Source: Microbacterium sp. B35-30 (lineage in GTDB: Bacteria > Actinomycetota > Actinomycetes > Actinomycetales > Microbacteriaceae). Taken from it: a stretch of DNA of 45,758 nt. Made by a program: the position numbers and the translations under genes. The notes beneath the pieces are model-generated. The model searched no databases, was not told the DNA's origin, and saw only the letters and a program-made list of their open reading frames with translations. This document shows, piece by piece, positions 32,648-40,444 of this stretch (position 1 is its first letter; every line of letters starts with the position of its first letter). The DNA lies in contig NZ_MWLQ01000031.1 of the NCBI RefSeq assembly GCF_010634855.1, forward strand, positions 1-45,758, in the 5' to 3' direction.

Positions 32648-33393
32648 GCGAGCGACCCTACGTGACCCTCAGCTGCGCGATGTCGATCGACGGCTACCTC
32701 GACAGCGCCGAGCCGCACCGGCTGGCGATGTCGAACGCGGCCGACCTCGACCGAGTCGACGACGTGCGCTCACTGCACGACGCGATCATGGTGGGCGCCT
32801 CGACGGTGCGACGAGACAACCCGCGTCTGCTGGTGAGGGATGCTGCGCGGCGCGCACGCCGGCTCGCCTCCGGGCGCCGGGAGTCTCCCGCAAAGGTGAC
32901 GGTGACCTCCAGCGGCGACCTGGCAGCCGACGCCGCCTTCTTCACGACGGGAGAGGGGCCGCGGATCGTTTACTGCCCGCAGTCCCGGGAGGCGCAGCTG
33001 CAGGAACGGCTGGGCGAGCGGGCGATCGTCGTCGGGCTCGGCGACGACTGCGTCATGATGTCCGCGCTGCTCGACGATCTCGCGGCGCATCGGGGCGTCC
33101 GCAGCCTCATGGTCGAGGGCGGCGGCACCGTGCTGACACAGTTCCTCGGCGCGGACCTCGTCGACGAGCTGCACCTCGTCGTCGCCCCGTTCTTCGTCGG
33201 TGAAGACCGCGCACCGCGCGTCGTGCGATCGGGGGCTTTCCCCTGGACGGCCTCGCGCCGGGCCCGGCTCGCCGACACCCGCCGCATCGGCGACGTGGTG
33301 CTGCTCCGCTACGCCCTCTCCGACCGGTTCGGCATGCTCGAGCCCGAGAGCGCCGACGCCGGGCGGGAGCCGGTCGCCGCCGAACGTCCGTGA
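32644..33393 (+). CDS. RibD C-terminal/dihydrofolate-reductase-family reductase
   Basis: A 249-residue NADPH-dependent reductase of the RibD_C fold. It has YVTLSCAMSIDGYLDSAEPH (substrate strand, about 6-25), DAIMVGASTVRRDNPRLLVR (the conserved VG-S/T-RxDNPxL motif), VRSLMVEGGGTVLTQFLGAD (nucleotide-binding EGGG) and LHLVVAPFFVGED. RibD reduces a pyrimidine-ribosyl intermediate in riboflavin synthesis. Here, without a deaminase domain or rib genes nearby, it is likely specialised for reducing a pterin or pyrimidine-type ring. ATG 32644 overlaps the upstream stop (ATGA). Confidence 0.88.
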   Translation: MSERPYVTLSCAMSIDGYLDSAEPHRLAMSNAADLDRVDDVRSLHDAIMVGASTVRRDNPRLLVRDAARRARRLASGRRESPAKVTVTSSGDLAADAAFFTTGEGPRIVYCPQSREAQLQERLGERAIVVGLGDDCVMMSALLDDLAAHRGVRSLMVEGGGTVLTQFLGADLVDELHLVVAPFFVGEDRAPRVVRSGAFPWTASRRARLADTRRIGDVVLLRYALSDRFGMLEPESADAGREPVAAERP

Positions 33394-35033
33394 GCCGTCC
33401 GCTTGCCGGCGGGCGGTCGCGGGCATGGCCGGGCCGCCTCGCGATCGCCGCGGCCGTCGCCGTGCTTCTCGTCCTGCCGCTGGTGCCCGGGGCGTTGGTC
33501 TCGGGGTCGGTGCTGGCTCTGGTCCGGATACCGGTCGAGTCGATCCTCATCCTCCTCGTGCTGGCCCTGGTGCCGTGGGCCCGGCCGCGCATCGTGCTTG
33601 CGGCGCTCTTCGGGCTGTTCGTCTGCCTGGCGGTGGTGCTCGCCTGCGTCGATGTCGGCTACGAGGCCGCGCTCGGCATCCATTTCGTGCCTCTCGATTG
33701 GCGGCAGCTCGGCGACGCGTACGGCGTCGTCGCGGCCGCCATCGGCGCGGCGCCGGCGAGCGCCCTCGTCGCTGCGGCGGCCCTGCTGATCGCGGGGGTG
33801 GCAGCGGCGCTCGCGTGGGCGGCGCTGCGCGTGGACGCCGCGGTCCGCAGGGACGCCGCCCGGGGCCGGGCCGCGCTCGCCGCCCTGACCGCCGGATGGG
33901 TCGCCGTCGCCGCACTGGCGCCTCCGCTGGGTGTGCCGAACCCGTCGGCGGCTGCGGCATCCACCGGTGCCATCGGCTCGGCGGTGTCGCGCACCGTCGC
34001 CGCGCTCCAGGCGCGCGAGGTCGTCGCCAGGGCGATCGCCGATGACCCGTTCGCCGAGATGGACGAGGCGGAGCTGTTCACCGCGCTGCGCGGCAAGAAC
34101 GTCGTCTTCGCGTTCATCGAGAGCTACGGCAGGGTCGCGCTGGAGGGCGAGGGCGTGTCGGACGGCGTCAATGCGCTGCTGCGCCGCGGCGAGGACACGC
34201 TGGCCGCCGAGGGGTACATCGCCGAGAGCGCGTGGCTGACCTCACCCACCTACGGCGGTGCGAGCTGGCTCGCGCACGCGACGCTGCAGACGGGAGTCTG
34301 GATCGATTCGCAGACGGTCTACAGCGAGGTGGTGGGCAGCGACCGTCTGACGCTGAGCGGTGCCTTCGCAGCCGCCGGCTGGCGGACCGTCAGCGACGTG
34401 CCGTCCAACACGCAGGACTGGCCGGTCGGCAGGGACTTCTACCGGTTCGGCACGTTGCTGGACGCGACGAACGTCGGCTACCGCGGGCCCCGATTCGGAT
34501 ATGCGCGCATCCCCGATCAGTACACGTGGAAGCACTTCGCCGACCACGAGCTCGCCGATGCCGGGCAACCATCGGTGATGGCCGAGATCGACCTGGTGTC
34601 GTCTCACACGCCATGGGCGCCGTTGCCGGAGCTCGTGGCGTGGTCGCAGATCGGAGACGGTTCGATCTTCGCGGGGCAGCCCGAGGCCAGCAGGCCCGCG
34701 AACGAGGTCTGGGAGGACCCGCGGACCGTCCAGCGGTTCTACGGGCTCTCGATCGAGTACGCCCTCGGCGCCATGTTCTCGTTCCTCGAGAACGTCGATG
34801 ACCCGAACCTGGTCGTCGTCGCGCTCGGCGACCATCAGCCGGGTCCGATCGTGAGCGGCGCGGATGCCGGTCGCGACGTGCCGATCAGCATCATCACGAA
34901 GGACCACGCCGTGCTCGACGCGATCGCAGCGTGGGGCTGGGAGCCGGGTCTGCGGCCCGCCGCCGAGTCGCCGGTGTGGCGGATGGATGCCTTTCGCGAC
35001 CGGTTCTTCACGGCCTTCGGGTCTGCTCCGTGA
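33390..35033 (+). CDS. LtaS-like membrane-anchored sulfatase/phosphotransferase
   Basis: A 547-residue protein. The first 180 residues contain about four to five transmembrane helices; the rest is an alkaline-phosphatase-superfamily domain facing outward. Metal-binding elements are VVFAFIESYGR (Glu244), WLTSPTYGGASWLAH (Ser/Thr nucleophile region, 282-295), DLVSSHTPWAP near 403 and VVALGDHQPG near 481. This is the architecture of lipoteichoic acid synthase and phosphoethanolamine transferases, which transfer phospho-alcohol groups from lipids to sugars. It is the last gene of the operon, with GTG 33390 overlapping the RibD-like stop. It likely attaches a headgroup or polymerises product outside the cell. 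Confidence 0.85.
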   Translation: MSRPLAGGRSRAWPGRLAIAAAVAVLLVLPLVPGALVSGSVLALVRIPVESILILLVLALVPWARPRIVLAALFGLFVCLAVVLACVDVGYEAALGIHFVPLDWRQLGDAYGVVAAAIGAAPASALVAAAALLIAGVAAALAWAALRVDAAVRRDAARGRAALAALTAGWVAVAALAPPLGVPNPSAAAASTGAIGSAVSRTVAALQAREVVARAIADDPFAEMDEAELFTALRGKNVVFAFIESYGRVALEGEGVSDGVNALLRRGEDTLAAEGYIAESAWLTSPTYGGASWLAHATLQTGVWIDSQTVYSEVVGSDRLTLSGAFAAAGWRTVSDVPSNTQDWPVGRDFYRFGTLLDATNVGYRGPRFGYARIPDQYTWKHFADHELADAGQPSVMAEIDLVSSHTPWAPLPELVAWSQIGDGSIFAGQPEASRPANEVWEDPRTVQRFYGLSIEYALGAMFSFLENVDDPNLVVVALGDHQPGPIVSGADAGRDVPISIITKDHAVLDAIAAWGWEPGLRPAAESPVWRMDAFRDRFFTAFGSAP

Positions 35034-35067
35034 GCGACGGCTGGAAGGACCGGTCTCGTGGTCGCCG

Positions 35068-35151
35068 TGCGAAAAGTCGGGTCGGTGGCGGCGACACGCG
35101 GTATCGGATGCCGCGCTACGGCGTGTCGTGTGACGCGCCCTAGTTTTCGCA
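35068..35151. repeat. Palindromic element, copy 1 (84 bp)
   Basis: It begins TGCGAAAAGTCGGG and ends with the near-inverted TTTTCGCA; the arms pair over most of about 38 nt around a centre GGATGCCG. It lies between the convergent sulfatase and rhomboid genes, where it may act as a terminator. The same design recurs at 44535-44619. The remaining bases of 35034-35202 show nothing else recognisable. Confidence 0.7.
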
Positions 35152-35202
35152 GCGGGCGAGGCAGATCGAGGGTTCATGTGGCAACCAGACGTCAGTGCCG
35201 CC

Positions 35203-35811
35203 TCACATCGCGGCGGCGCGTTTCGGCCGCATCACGATCGCGGCGACGCCGCCGCCGATCGCGCCGAACAGGTGCGCCTGCCACGACACCCCTGCAGGCG
35301 CCCCGAAGACCCCGGCGAGCATGCTGCCGCCGTACACGACGGCCACCGCGGTGGCGATGAGCGCGTAGAGGATGCCGTGGCCCAGCGACGGCGCGACGAA
35401 GGCCCGGATCAGCAGATAGCCGAAGTACCCGAACACCAGCCCCGACGCGCCCACGGTGACGACTCCCGGCGCGCTGAAGATCCACGTGCCGAGCCCGCCG
35501 ACGACGGCGATGATGCCCGTCACCGCCCAGAACCGGCCGACGCCGTCCAGTGCGACGAGCACCCCGAGGACGACGAACGGGATGCTGTTGGCCAGCAGGT
35601 GGGGCCATCCCGCATGCAACCCCGGGCCGAACAGCACGCCGTCGAGTCCGTCGAGCGCCCACGACCGGAGACCGAACTCGCCGTTCGCGTCGCCGGGCAG
35701 CAGATCGTCGAGCACGCGGACGACCCACATGATCGCGAGCAGCAGCAGGGGCTGCCCGATCCGGGCCACGATGCTGCCGCCGCGGGAGGGCGTCGAGGGT
35801 GCGCTCGTCAC
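35203..35811 (-). CDS. Rhomboid family intramembrane serine protease
   Basis: A 202-residue, six-helix protease acting inside the membrane. Catalytic features are GWPHLLANSIPF (His71 and Asn75, oxyanion region), VTVGASGLVFGYFGYL (nucleophile Ser123 in GASG) and WQAHLFGAIGGG (general base His180), so it is probably active. I chose the GTG at 35811: a GACGAT hexamer ends 6 nt before it, fitting leaderless transcription, and upstream in-frame ATG 35910 would overlap the divergent GNAT start. Substrates are unknown. It faces the sulfatase gene across the palindromic element. Confidence 0.88.
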   Translation of the reverse strand: MTSAPSTPSRGGSIVARIGQPLLLLAIMWVVRVLDDLLPGDANGEFGLRSWALDGLDGVLFGPGLHAGWPHLLANSIPFVVLGVLVALDGVGRFWAVTGIIAVVGGLGTWIFSAPGVVTVGASGLVFGYFGYLLIRAFVAPSLGHGILYALIATAVAVVYGGSMLAGVFGAPAGVSWQAHLFGAIGGGVAAIVMRPKRAAAM

Positions 35812-35887
35812 CTGCCCATCGTCGCACCCGCGCGGGGTCGCGACGTGACGCGTGTCCTCAGCGCTCGGACCGGCGCGGTGCTGCTGG

Positions 35888-35893
35888 CAGGAT
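35888..35893 (+). promoter_or_regulatory. -10 hexamer for leaderless GNAT gene
   Basis: CAGGAT ends 6 nt before ATG 35900, the same spacing as TAGGAT ahead of the gene at 42277. On the other strand GACGAT (35823-35818) is placed identically before the rhomboid GTG. Confidence 0.35.
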
Positions 35894-35899
35894 GACGGG

Positions 35900-36394
35900 A
35901 TGACGTTCACCGTCCGAGTCCCTGAGCTGAGCGAAGCCGCGGAGATCGCCGATGTCCACGTCCTGACGTGGCGCGAGACCTATACGCACCTCCTGCCCGA
36001 GGGGTTCTTCGACGAGGAGTACGTGCGGGCCCGCCGCGGGCTGTGGCGTCGGCTGCTGGAGAATCCGCGCGAGGGCTGGCACATCCGCGTCGCGGAGCGC
36101 GACGGCCGGATCGTGGGTCTGGCGACGGCCGGTCCGAGCACAGCGACCGACGGCGAGGACCCTCCGCGCGAGCGCCAGCTCTACATGCTCTACGTGCTCG
36201 CGGCGGAGTACGGCCGAGGAGCGGGGCAGGCGCTGCTGGACGAGGTGCTCGGCGACGAGCCGGCGGTGCTGTGGGTCGCGAAGGCGAACCCGCGGGCGAT
36301 CGCCTTCTACCGGCGCAACGGCTTCGCGTTCGACGGCGTCGAGGAGGCGTATCCGGGCATCCCGGCGCTCGTCGACGCGCGCATGGTGCGCTGA
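35900..36394 (+). CDS. GNAT family N-acetyltransferase
   Basis: A 164-residue acetyl-CoA-dependent acetyltransferase. FTVRVPELSEAAEIADVHVLTWRETY opens the fold with the W-RETY motif, and LYMLYVLAAEYGRGAGQALLDE (about 94-115) has the YGRGAGQ acetyl-CoA loop. ANPRAIAFYRRNGFAFDGV closes it. It resembles RimI/phosphinothricin-type acetyltransferases, but the substrate is not predictable. ATG 35900 was chosen over an upstream in-frame start at 35852 because of the leaderless -10 spacing. Its end lies 22 bp from the convergent hydrolase fusion gene. Confidence 0.88.
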   Translation: MTFTVRVPELSEAAEIADVHVLTWRETYTHLLPEGFFDEEYVRARRGLWRRLLENPREGWHIRVAERDGRIVGLATAGPSTATDGEDPPRERQLYMLYVLAAEYGRGAGQALLDEVLGDEPAVLWVAKANPRAIAFYRRNGFAFDGVEEAYPGIPALVDARMVR

Positions 36395-36416
36395 CGGCGG
36401 CGGGCGCCGAGGCCTC

Positions 36417-37799
36417 TCAGCCGGGGAAGTCGGAGTCGTCGGTCCACGCGGCGATGTCGACGCCGTGGTTGTCGGGGGACGTGAGGGTCCAGTAGCCCGG
36501 TGCATGGGTGTCGTCGGCCATTCGTCCGCCCGCGGCCAGCGCTGCGGCGATCCGCGCCTGCACCTGGTCGCGCGGGACCGAGATGTCGATGTGTGTGCGG
36601 CCACGCCCCGACTTCGGAGGCTCGAGCGGGTGGAACCACACGTGCGGGTTGCGACGCAGCGGGTCGACGGCGTCCTCGGCGCCGAGCGGGTCGTAGCCGA
36701 GCGCGGCGCTCCAGAACGGCCGCACGCGGGCATCGGGTCCTTGCGCGACGGCGATGCCGACGACCGTGAGCGCGGACGGGTCGGGCTCGAGGTCGAGTTC
36801 ACGGGCGGCACGGGAGACGGATGCCGCGAGTTCGGCATCCGCTCTGCTCAGCGCCCCATCGGCCCGGCTGAACGTCTTGACGAACACCCCTTCGGGGCGC
36901 AGGTCGATGTCGGGGAAGTGCTCCAGCGCCTCGGCGATCGGCACGATCTCGGCGACCAGGCGGGCGCCCTGTGCGAGCGATCCGGCTCGGAAGAATGCGT
37001 GCGCACCCCAGTAGAGGACGCGCCAATCCTCGACGCCCTCGGACGCGTGGAAGTCCTGCGCGCTGATCGTCTCGACCTCGGGTGGAATGATGCCGTCACC
37101 GAGAGGCGGCTGGGCGAGGATGAGGCGCGCGAGCGACTGCGGGCGGGTCAGTTGGGGCCAGTGCCCGGTCGGCAGGTCGAGGAACGTGACGTCTTCGATG
37201 GTCGTGAACTCCTGCACGGACGCCGCGCCCTCGTCGATCCAGGAGCGCAGGTCGGCGACGGTGTACTCGGTGGCGACCGCTGTGACGGGGATCGCGCGTC
37301 TCCGGTCGTCGTGCAGCTGCTGGATGCCGGTGACCACCCCTGCCGGCGAGGGGATCGCGTACGCGCGGAACGCCGCCATGCCGCCCTCACCCAGGTCGCG
37401 GAGATCGGCCTCGTCGAAGTCGGTCCAGTCGGGAAGCGGGAGTTCGCCGCCGACCGGCTTGTAGCCCGACAGGAGCGGCGCGCCGTCGGGCGTCGGGAAG
37501 CCGCCGATCAGGATCAGCCGCGCCACCCGCTGCGGCCGCGCGTCGGCTGCCGCATAGACGATGCCGGCCCCCGCGGAGTGCCCGACCAGCACCACCTTCT
37601 CGCCGGGAGCCGCGTCGATCGCCGCCACGACGGCGGCGACATGGTCGTCGAGCGTGATCGCCGAGCGATCGGCGTCGGCCGACTCCATGCCGGGAAGCGT
37701 CAGGGCGACCGGTCGGTGAGCGGCTTGCTCGAGCGCCGGCGCGACCTCGTACCAGGCCCATCCGCCCATCCAGAGGCCTGCAACCAGGATGATGTCCAC
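36417..37799 (-). CDS. Triple fusion: alpha/beta hydrolase - pterin-dehydratase-like - VOC domain
   Basis: A 460-residue protein. Residues 1-235 are an alpha/beta hydrolase with nucleophile elbow GHSAG (Ser75) and His213 in TGHWP. Residues about 243-335 resemble pterin-4a-carbinolamine dehydratase: WRVLYWGAHAFFRAGSLAQG, AEALEHFPDIDL and VFVKTFSRADGALSRADAEL. Of the usual catalytic histidines (HHP and THD) only His294 remains; the others are Phe295 and Phe310. Residues about 345-455 form a glyoxalase/VOC domain (VGIAVAQGPDARVRPFWSAAL). Dehydratase-like plus VOC pairs are known in actinobacteria; joining them to a hydrolase is unusual. GTG 37799 has AAGGAG upstream. It may act on pterin-like or ester substrates. 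Confidence 0.82.
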   Translation of the reverse strand: MDIILVAGLWMGGWAWYEVAPALEQAAHRPVALTLPGMESADADRSAITLDDHVAAVVAAIDAAPGEKVVLVGHSAGAGIVYAAADARPQRVARLILIGGFPTPDGAPLLSGYKPVGGELPLPDWTDFDEADLRDLGEGGMAAFRAYAIPSPAGVVTGIQQLHDDRRRAIPVTAVATEYTVADLRSWIDEGAASVQEFTTIEDVTFLDLPTGHWPQLTRPQSLARLILAQPPLGDGIIPPEVETISAQDFHASEGVEDWRVLYWGAHAFFRAGSLAQGARLVAEIVPIAEALEHFPDIDLRPEGVFVKTFSRADGALSRADAELAASVSRAARELDLEPDPSALTVVGIAVAQGPDARVRPFWSAALGYDPLGAEDAVDPLRRNPHVWFHPLEPPKSGRGRTHIDISVPRDQVQARIAAALAAGGRMADDTHAPGYWTLTSPDNHGVDIAAWTDDSDFPG

Positions 37800-37888
37800 T
37801 TCCGCTCCTTCGCATGATGAGAGGTGCAGCCAGTGTGACGGGATCCTCCGACATCCGCGACGGGGGAATACGCCGACGTCGGAACTGA

Positions 37889-37917
37889 TTGACTGAGATA
37901 CCCCTAGGGGGTATGAA
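37889..37917 (+). promoter_or_regulatory. CsoR-type copper operator within a sigma-70 promoter
   Basis: The -35 TTGACT (37889-37894) and -10 TATGAA (37912-37917) have a 17-bp spacer. The palindrome ATACCCCTAGGGGGTAT (37898-37914) fills the spacer and matches the TACCCC/GGGGTA operator of the copper-sensing repressor CsoR. An ORF start called at 37889 would use the -35 box as a TTG codon and is rejected. No csoR gene lies in the window. Confidence 0.75.
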
Positions 37918-37945
37918 TGGAATCGTATCGATGAGGAGAACCGCC

Positions 37946-40306
37946 GTGACCGATCCGAATCGAGACAGCGACCTGAGCGCTGTCGCGCACGCCGACCAGC
38001 CCCACACCGGCCATGATCATGCTGCGCCCTCCGGACACGACCGAGCGGCGATGACGCCGCTCACTCCAGGGTCGGACCACGACCACGCGGCGATGGAACA
38101 CGCCGGCCACCGACACTCCGACCACGACCATGCGGCGGCGGGCGACCCCCACGACCACGCCGCGCACGACCACGCCGCGATGGCTCACGCCGACCACGAC
38201 GCGCCCGGCGCCCACGGCGGACATGGCGCCCACGGCGCCCACGGCGGCCACGGCGACCACGACGCGCCCGGCGCCCACGGCGTACATGGCGCCCACGGCG
38301 GCCACGCGGGCCACGGCGCCGACCACGTCGCGCGCTTCCGGCGGCTGTTCTGGATCAACCTGGCGCTGGCCGTCCCCGTGGTCCTGTTCTCGGGCATGTT
38401 CGCGATGGTGCTGGGCTACACGCTCCCCGACGTGCCCCTCGTGCGCTGGATCTCGCCGGTGCTCGGCACCGTCATGTACTTCTGGGGCGGGTGGCCGTTC
38501 CTCACCGGCGCCGTGTCGGAGCTTCGCGCCCGCAAGCCCGGGATGATGCTCCTCATCGGCCTCGCCATCACCGTCGCGTTCTTCGCATCGTGGGGCGCGA
38601 GCCTCGGGCTGCTCCACCACGAGCTGGAGTTCTGGTGGGAGCTGGCGCTCCTCATCGTGATCATGCTGCTCGGCCACTGGATCGAGATGCGTTCGCTGGC
38701 GCAGACGACCTCGGCCCTCGACTCGCTCGCCGCGCTCCTCCCGGACGAGGCCGAGCGCGTCGAAGGCGACCGCGTCGTGACGGTGCCGCCTGCCGACCTG
38801 CGCGTGGGTGATGTCGTCGTCGTGCGCCCCGGCGGCAGCGTTCCCGCCGACGGCCGCATCGTCGACGGACGCGCCGACATGGACGAGTCGATGGTGACGG
38901 GTGAATCCCGGCCCGTCGCCCGCACCACCGGCGACCAGGTCACCGCGGGCACCGTCGCCACCGACTCCGGGCTGCGGGTGGAGGTCACCGCGACCGGCGA
39001 CGACACCACGCTCGCCGGCATCCAGCGGCTCGTCTCCGAAGCGCAGAACTCGACGTCGCGTGCACAGCGCCTCGCCGACCGCGCGGCGGGCTGGCTGTTC
39101 TGGTTCGCGCTCGGCGCGGCGGCGCTCACCGCCGTGGTGTGGAGCGCATTCGGGATGCCGGACGAGGCGGTCGTCCGCACCATCACCGTGCTCGTGATCG
39201 CCTGCCCCCACGCGCTGGGCCTCGCCATCCCGCTGGTGGTGTCGATCGCGACCGAGCGCGCAGCCCGCGGGGGTGTCCTCATCAAGGACCGGCTGGCGCT
39301 GGAGAGCATGCGCTCCATCGGCGCGGTGCTGTTCGACAAGACCGGCACCCTGACCAAGGGCGAGCCGACGGTGATGGATGTCGCCACCGCCCCCACCGCC
39401 CCTGCGCTCGATGCCGACGCGGTGCTGGCACTGGCGGCATCCGCCGAGGCCGACAGCGAGCACCCGCTCGCGAAGGCGATCGTCCGTGCCGCGCAGGCGC
39501 GCGGACTGGTGCTCGCCGGGGCCACCGGATTCGCGTCGTCGCCCGCGGTCGGCGTCACCGCGCACGTCGACGGGCACGTCGTCCGCGTGGGCGGCCCGCG
39601 CCTGCTCGAGGAAGTGGGCGGCGCGGACGTCGACGCCGCAGCGCGGTGGCGCGAGAAGGGGGCGATCATCCTCCACGTCGTGCGCGACGGCGAGGTCGTC
39701 GGCGGGCTCGCGCTCGCCGACGAGGTCCGACCCGAATCCCGTGACGCCGTCGCCGCGCTCCAGAAGCTCGGCGTCGAGGTTGTCATGATCACGGGGGATG
39801 CCGAGCCCGTCGCCCGCGCGGTCGCCGAGGCTCTCGGCATCCGTCGCGTGTTCGCCGGCGTGCGTCCCGAAGACAAGGAGCGGAAGGTCGCCGAGCTGCA
39901 GGGCGAGGGCCTGAAGGTCGCGATGGTCGGAGACGGCGTGAATGACGCACCCGCGCTGGCCCGCGCCGACGTCGGCATCGCGATCGGTGCCGGCACGGAC
40001 GTCGCGATCGGGTCGGCGGGCGTGATCCTCGCGTCGAGCGATCCGCGGTCGGTGCTGTCGGTGATCGAGCTGTCGCGCGCGAGCTACCGCAAGATGTCGC
40101 AGAACCTCTGGTGGGCCGCGGGGTACAACCTCATCTCGGTGCCCCTCGCGGCGGGAGTGCTTGCGCCGATCGGCTTCGTCCTGCCGATGTCGGTGGGCGC
40201 GATCCTGATGTCGCTGTCGACCGTCGTGGTGGCCGTGAACGCGCAGCTGCTGCGACGGCTCGACCTGACCCCCGAGCGCAGCACGCAGGCCGTTCTGGAA
40301 CGGTGA
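37946..40306 (+). CDS. copB: Copper/heavy-metal P1B-type ATPase, CopB-like (CPH class)
   Basis: A 786-residue metal-exporting P-type ATPase. The N-terminus (about 14-132) is an extremely His-rich tail of HDHA/GHGAH repeats instead of CXXC metal-binding domains. The transport motif is Cys420-Pro-His in ACPHALGLAIP, the P1B-3 class; phosphorylation Asp464 is in DKTGTLTKGE, with TGES, HP (SEHPLAKAI) and MVGDGVNDAPAL all present. GTG 37946 is preferred because AGGAG lies 6 nt upstream; ATG 37931 is in frame but has no such site. The upstream CsoR operator implies copper induction. P1B-3 pumps export Cu(I)/Cu(II) or Ag. The gene symbol is by analogy. Confidence 0.92.
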   Translation: MTDPNRDSDLSAVAHADQPHTGHDHAAPSGHDRAAMTPLTPGSDHDHAAMEHAGHRHSDHDHAAAGDPHDHAAHDHAAMAHADHDAPGAHGGHGAHGAHGGHGDHDAPGAHGVHGAHGGHAGHGADHVARFRRLFWINLALAVPVVLFSGMFAMVLGYTLPDVPLVRWISPVLGTVMYFWGGWPFLTGAVSELRARKPGMMLLIGLAITVAFFASWGASLGLLHHELEFWWELALLIVIMLLGHWIEMRSLAQTTSALDSLAALLPDEAERVEGDRVVTVPPADLRVGDVVVVRPGGSVPADGRIVDGRADMDESMVTGESRPVARTTGDQVTAGTVATDSGLRVEVTATGDDTTLAGIQRLVSEAQNSTSRAQRLADRAAGWLFWFALGAAALTAVVWSAFGMPDEAVVRTITVLVIACPHALGLAIPLVVSIATERAARGGVLIKDRLALESMRSIGAVLFDKTGTLTKGEPTVMDVATAPTAPALDADAVLALAASAEADSEHPLAKAIVRAAQARGLVLAGATGFASSPAVGVTAHVDGHVVRVGGPRLLEEVGGADVDAAARWREKGAIILHVVRDGEVVGGLALADEVRPESRDAVAALQKLGVEVVMITGDAEPVARAVAEALGIRRVFAGVRPEDKERKVAELQGEGLKVAMVGDGVNDAPALARADVGIAIGAGTDVAIGSAGVILASSDPRSVLSVIELSRASYRKMSQNLWWAAGYNLISVPLAAGVLAPIGFVLPMSVGAILMSLSTVVVAVNAQLLRRLDLTPERSTQAVLER
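38192..38299 (+). repeat. 63-bp-period duplication in the His-rich coding region
   Basis: The block starting GACCACGACGCGCCCGGC at 38192 recurs at 38255, near-identical over about 45 bp (one G-to-T change). The period is 21 codons, so the duplication lengthens the His-rich tail in frame. Confidence 0.7.
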
Positions 40307-40432
40307 TCGTCGCCGTGCCCGCGCCCTGCAGCGTCGTCGACCTGCGGGGACGCGCGCGCGTGGCCGCCACGGCGGCGCCCGGTGGCGAGGCATCCGGCTC
40401 GGCACTCCTCCGCGGGGGATGCGCCGCGGCGA

Positions 40433-40438
40433 TAGGGT
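40433..40438 (+). promoter_or_regulatory. -10 hexamer for leaderless DUF2510 gene
   Basis: TAGGGT ends 6 nt before ATG 40445, placing +1 at the A of the start codon. A TTG at 40439 is therefore not the start. A short GCCGCC-AC-GGCGGC hairpin near 40362-40375 may end the copper ATPase transcript. Confidence 0.5.
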
Positions 40439-40444
40439 TTGACA

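Noticed and set aside
35852..35910. Overlapping divergent starts for the rhomboid (35910) and GNAT (35852) genes
   Set aside because: The N-terminal extensions are not protein-like, and leaderless -10 spacing supports 35811 and 35900.
37985..38345. Tandem GC-rich repeats resembling a CRISPR or minisatellite array
   Set aside because: They are in frame with the ATPase, encode His/Gly/Ala repeats and lack unique spacers.
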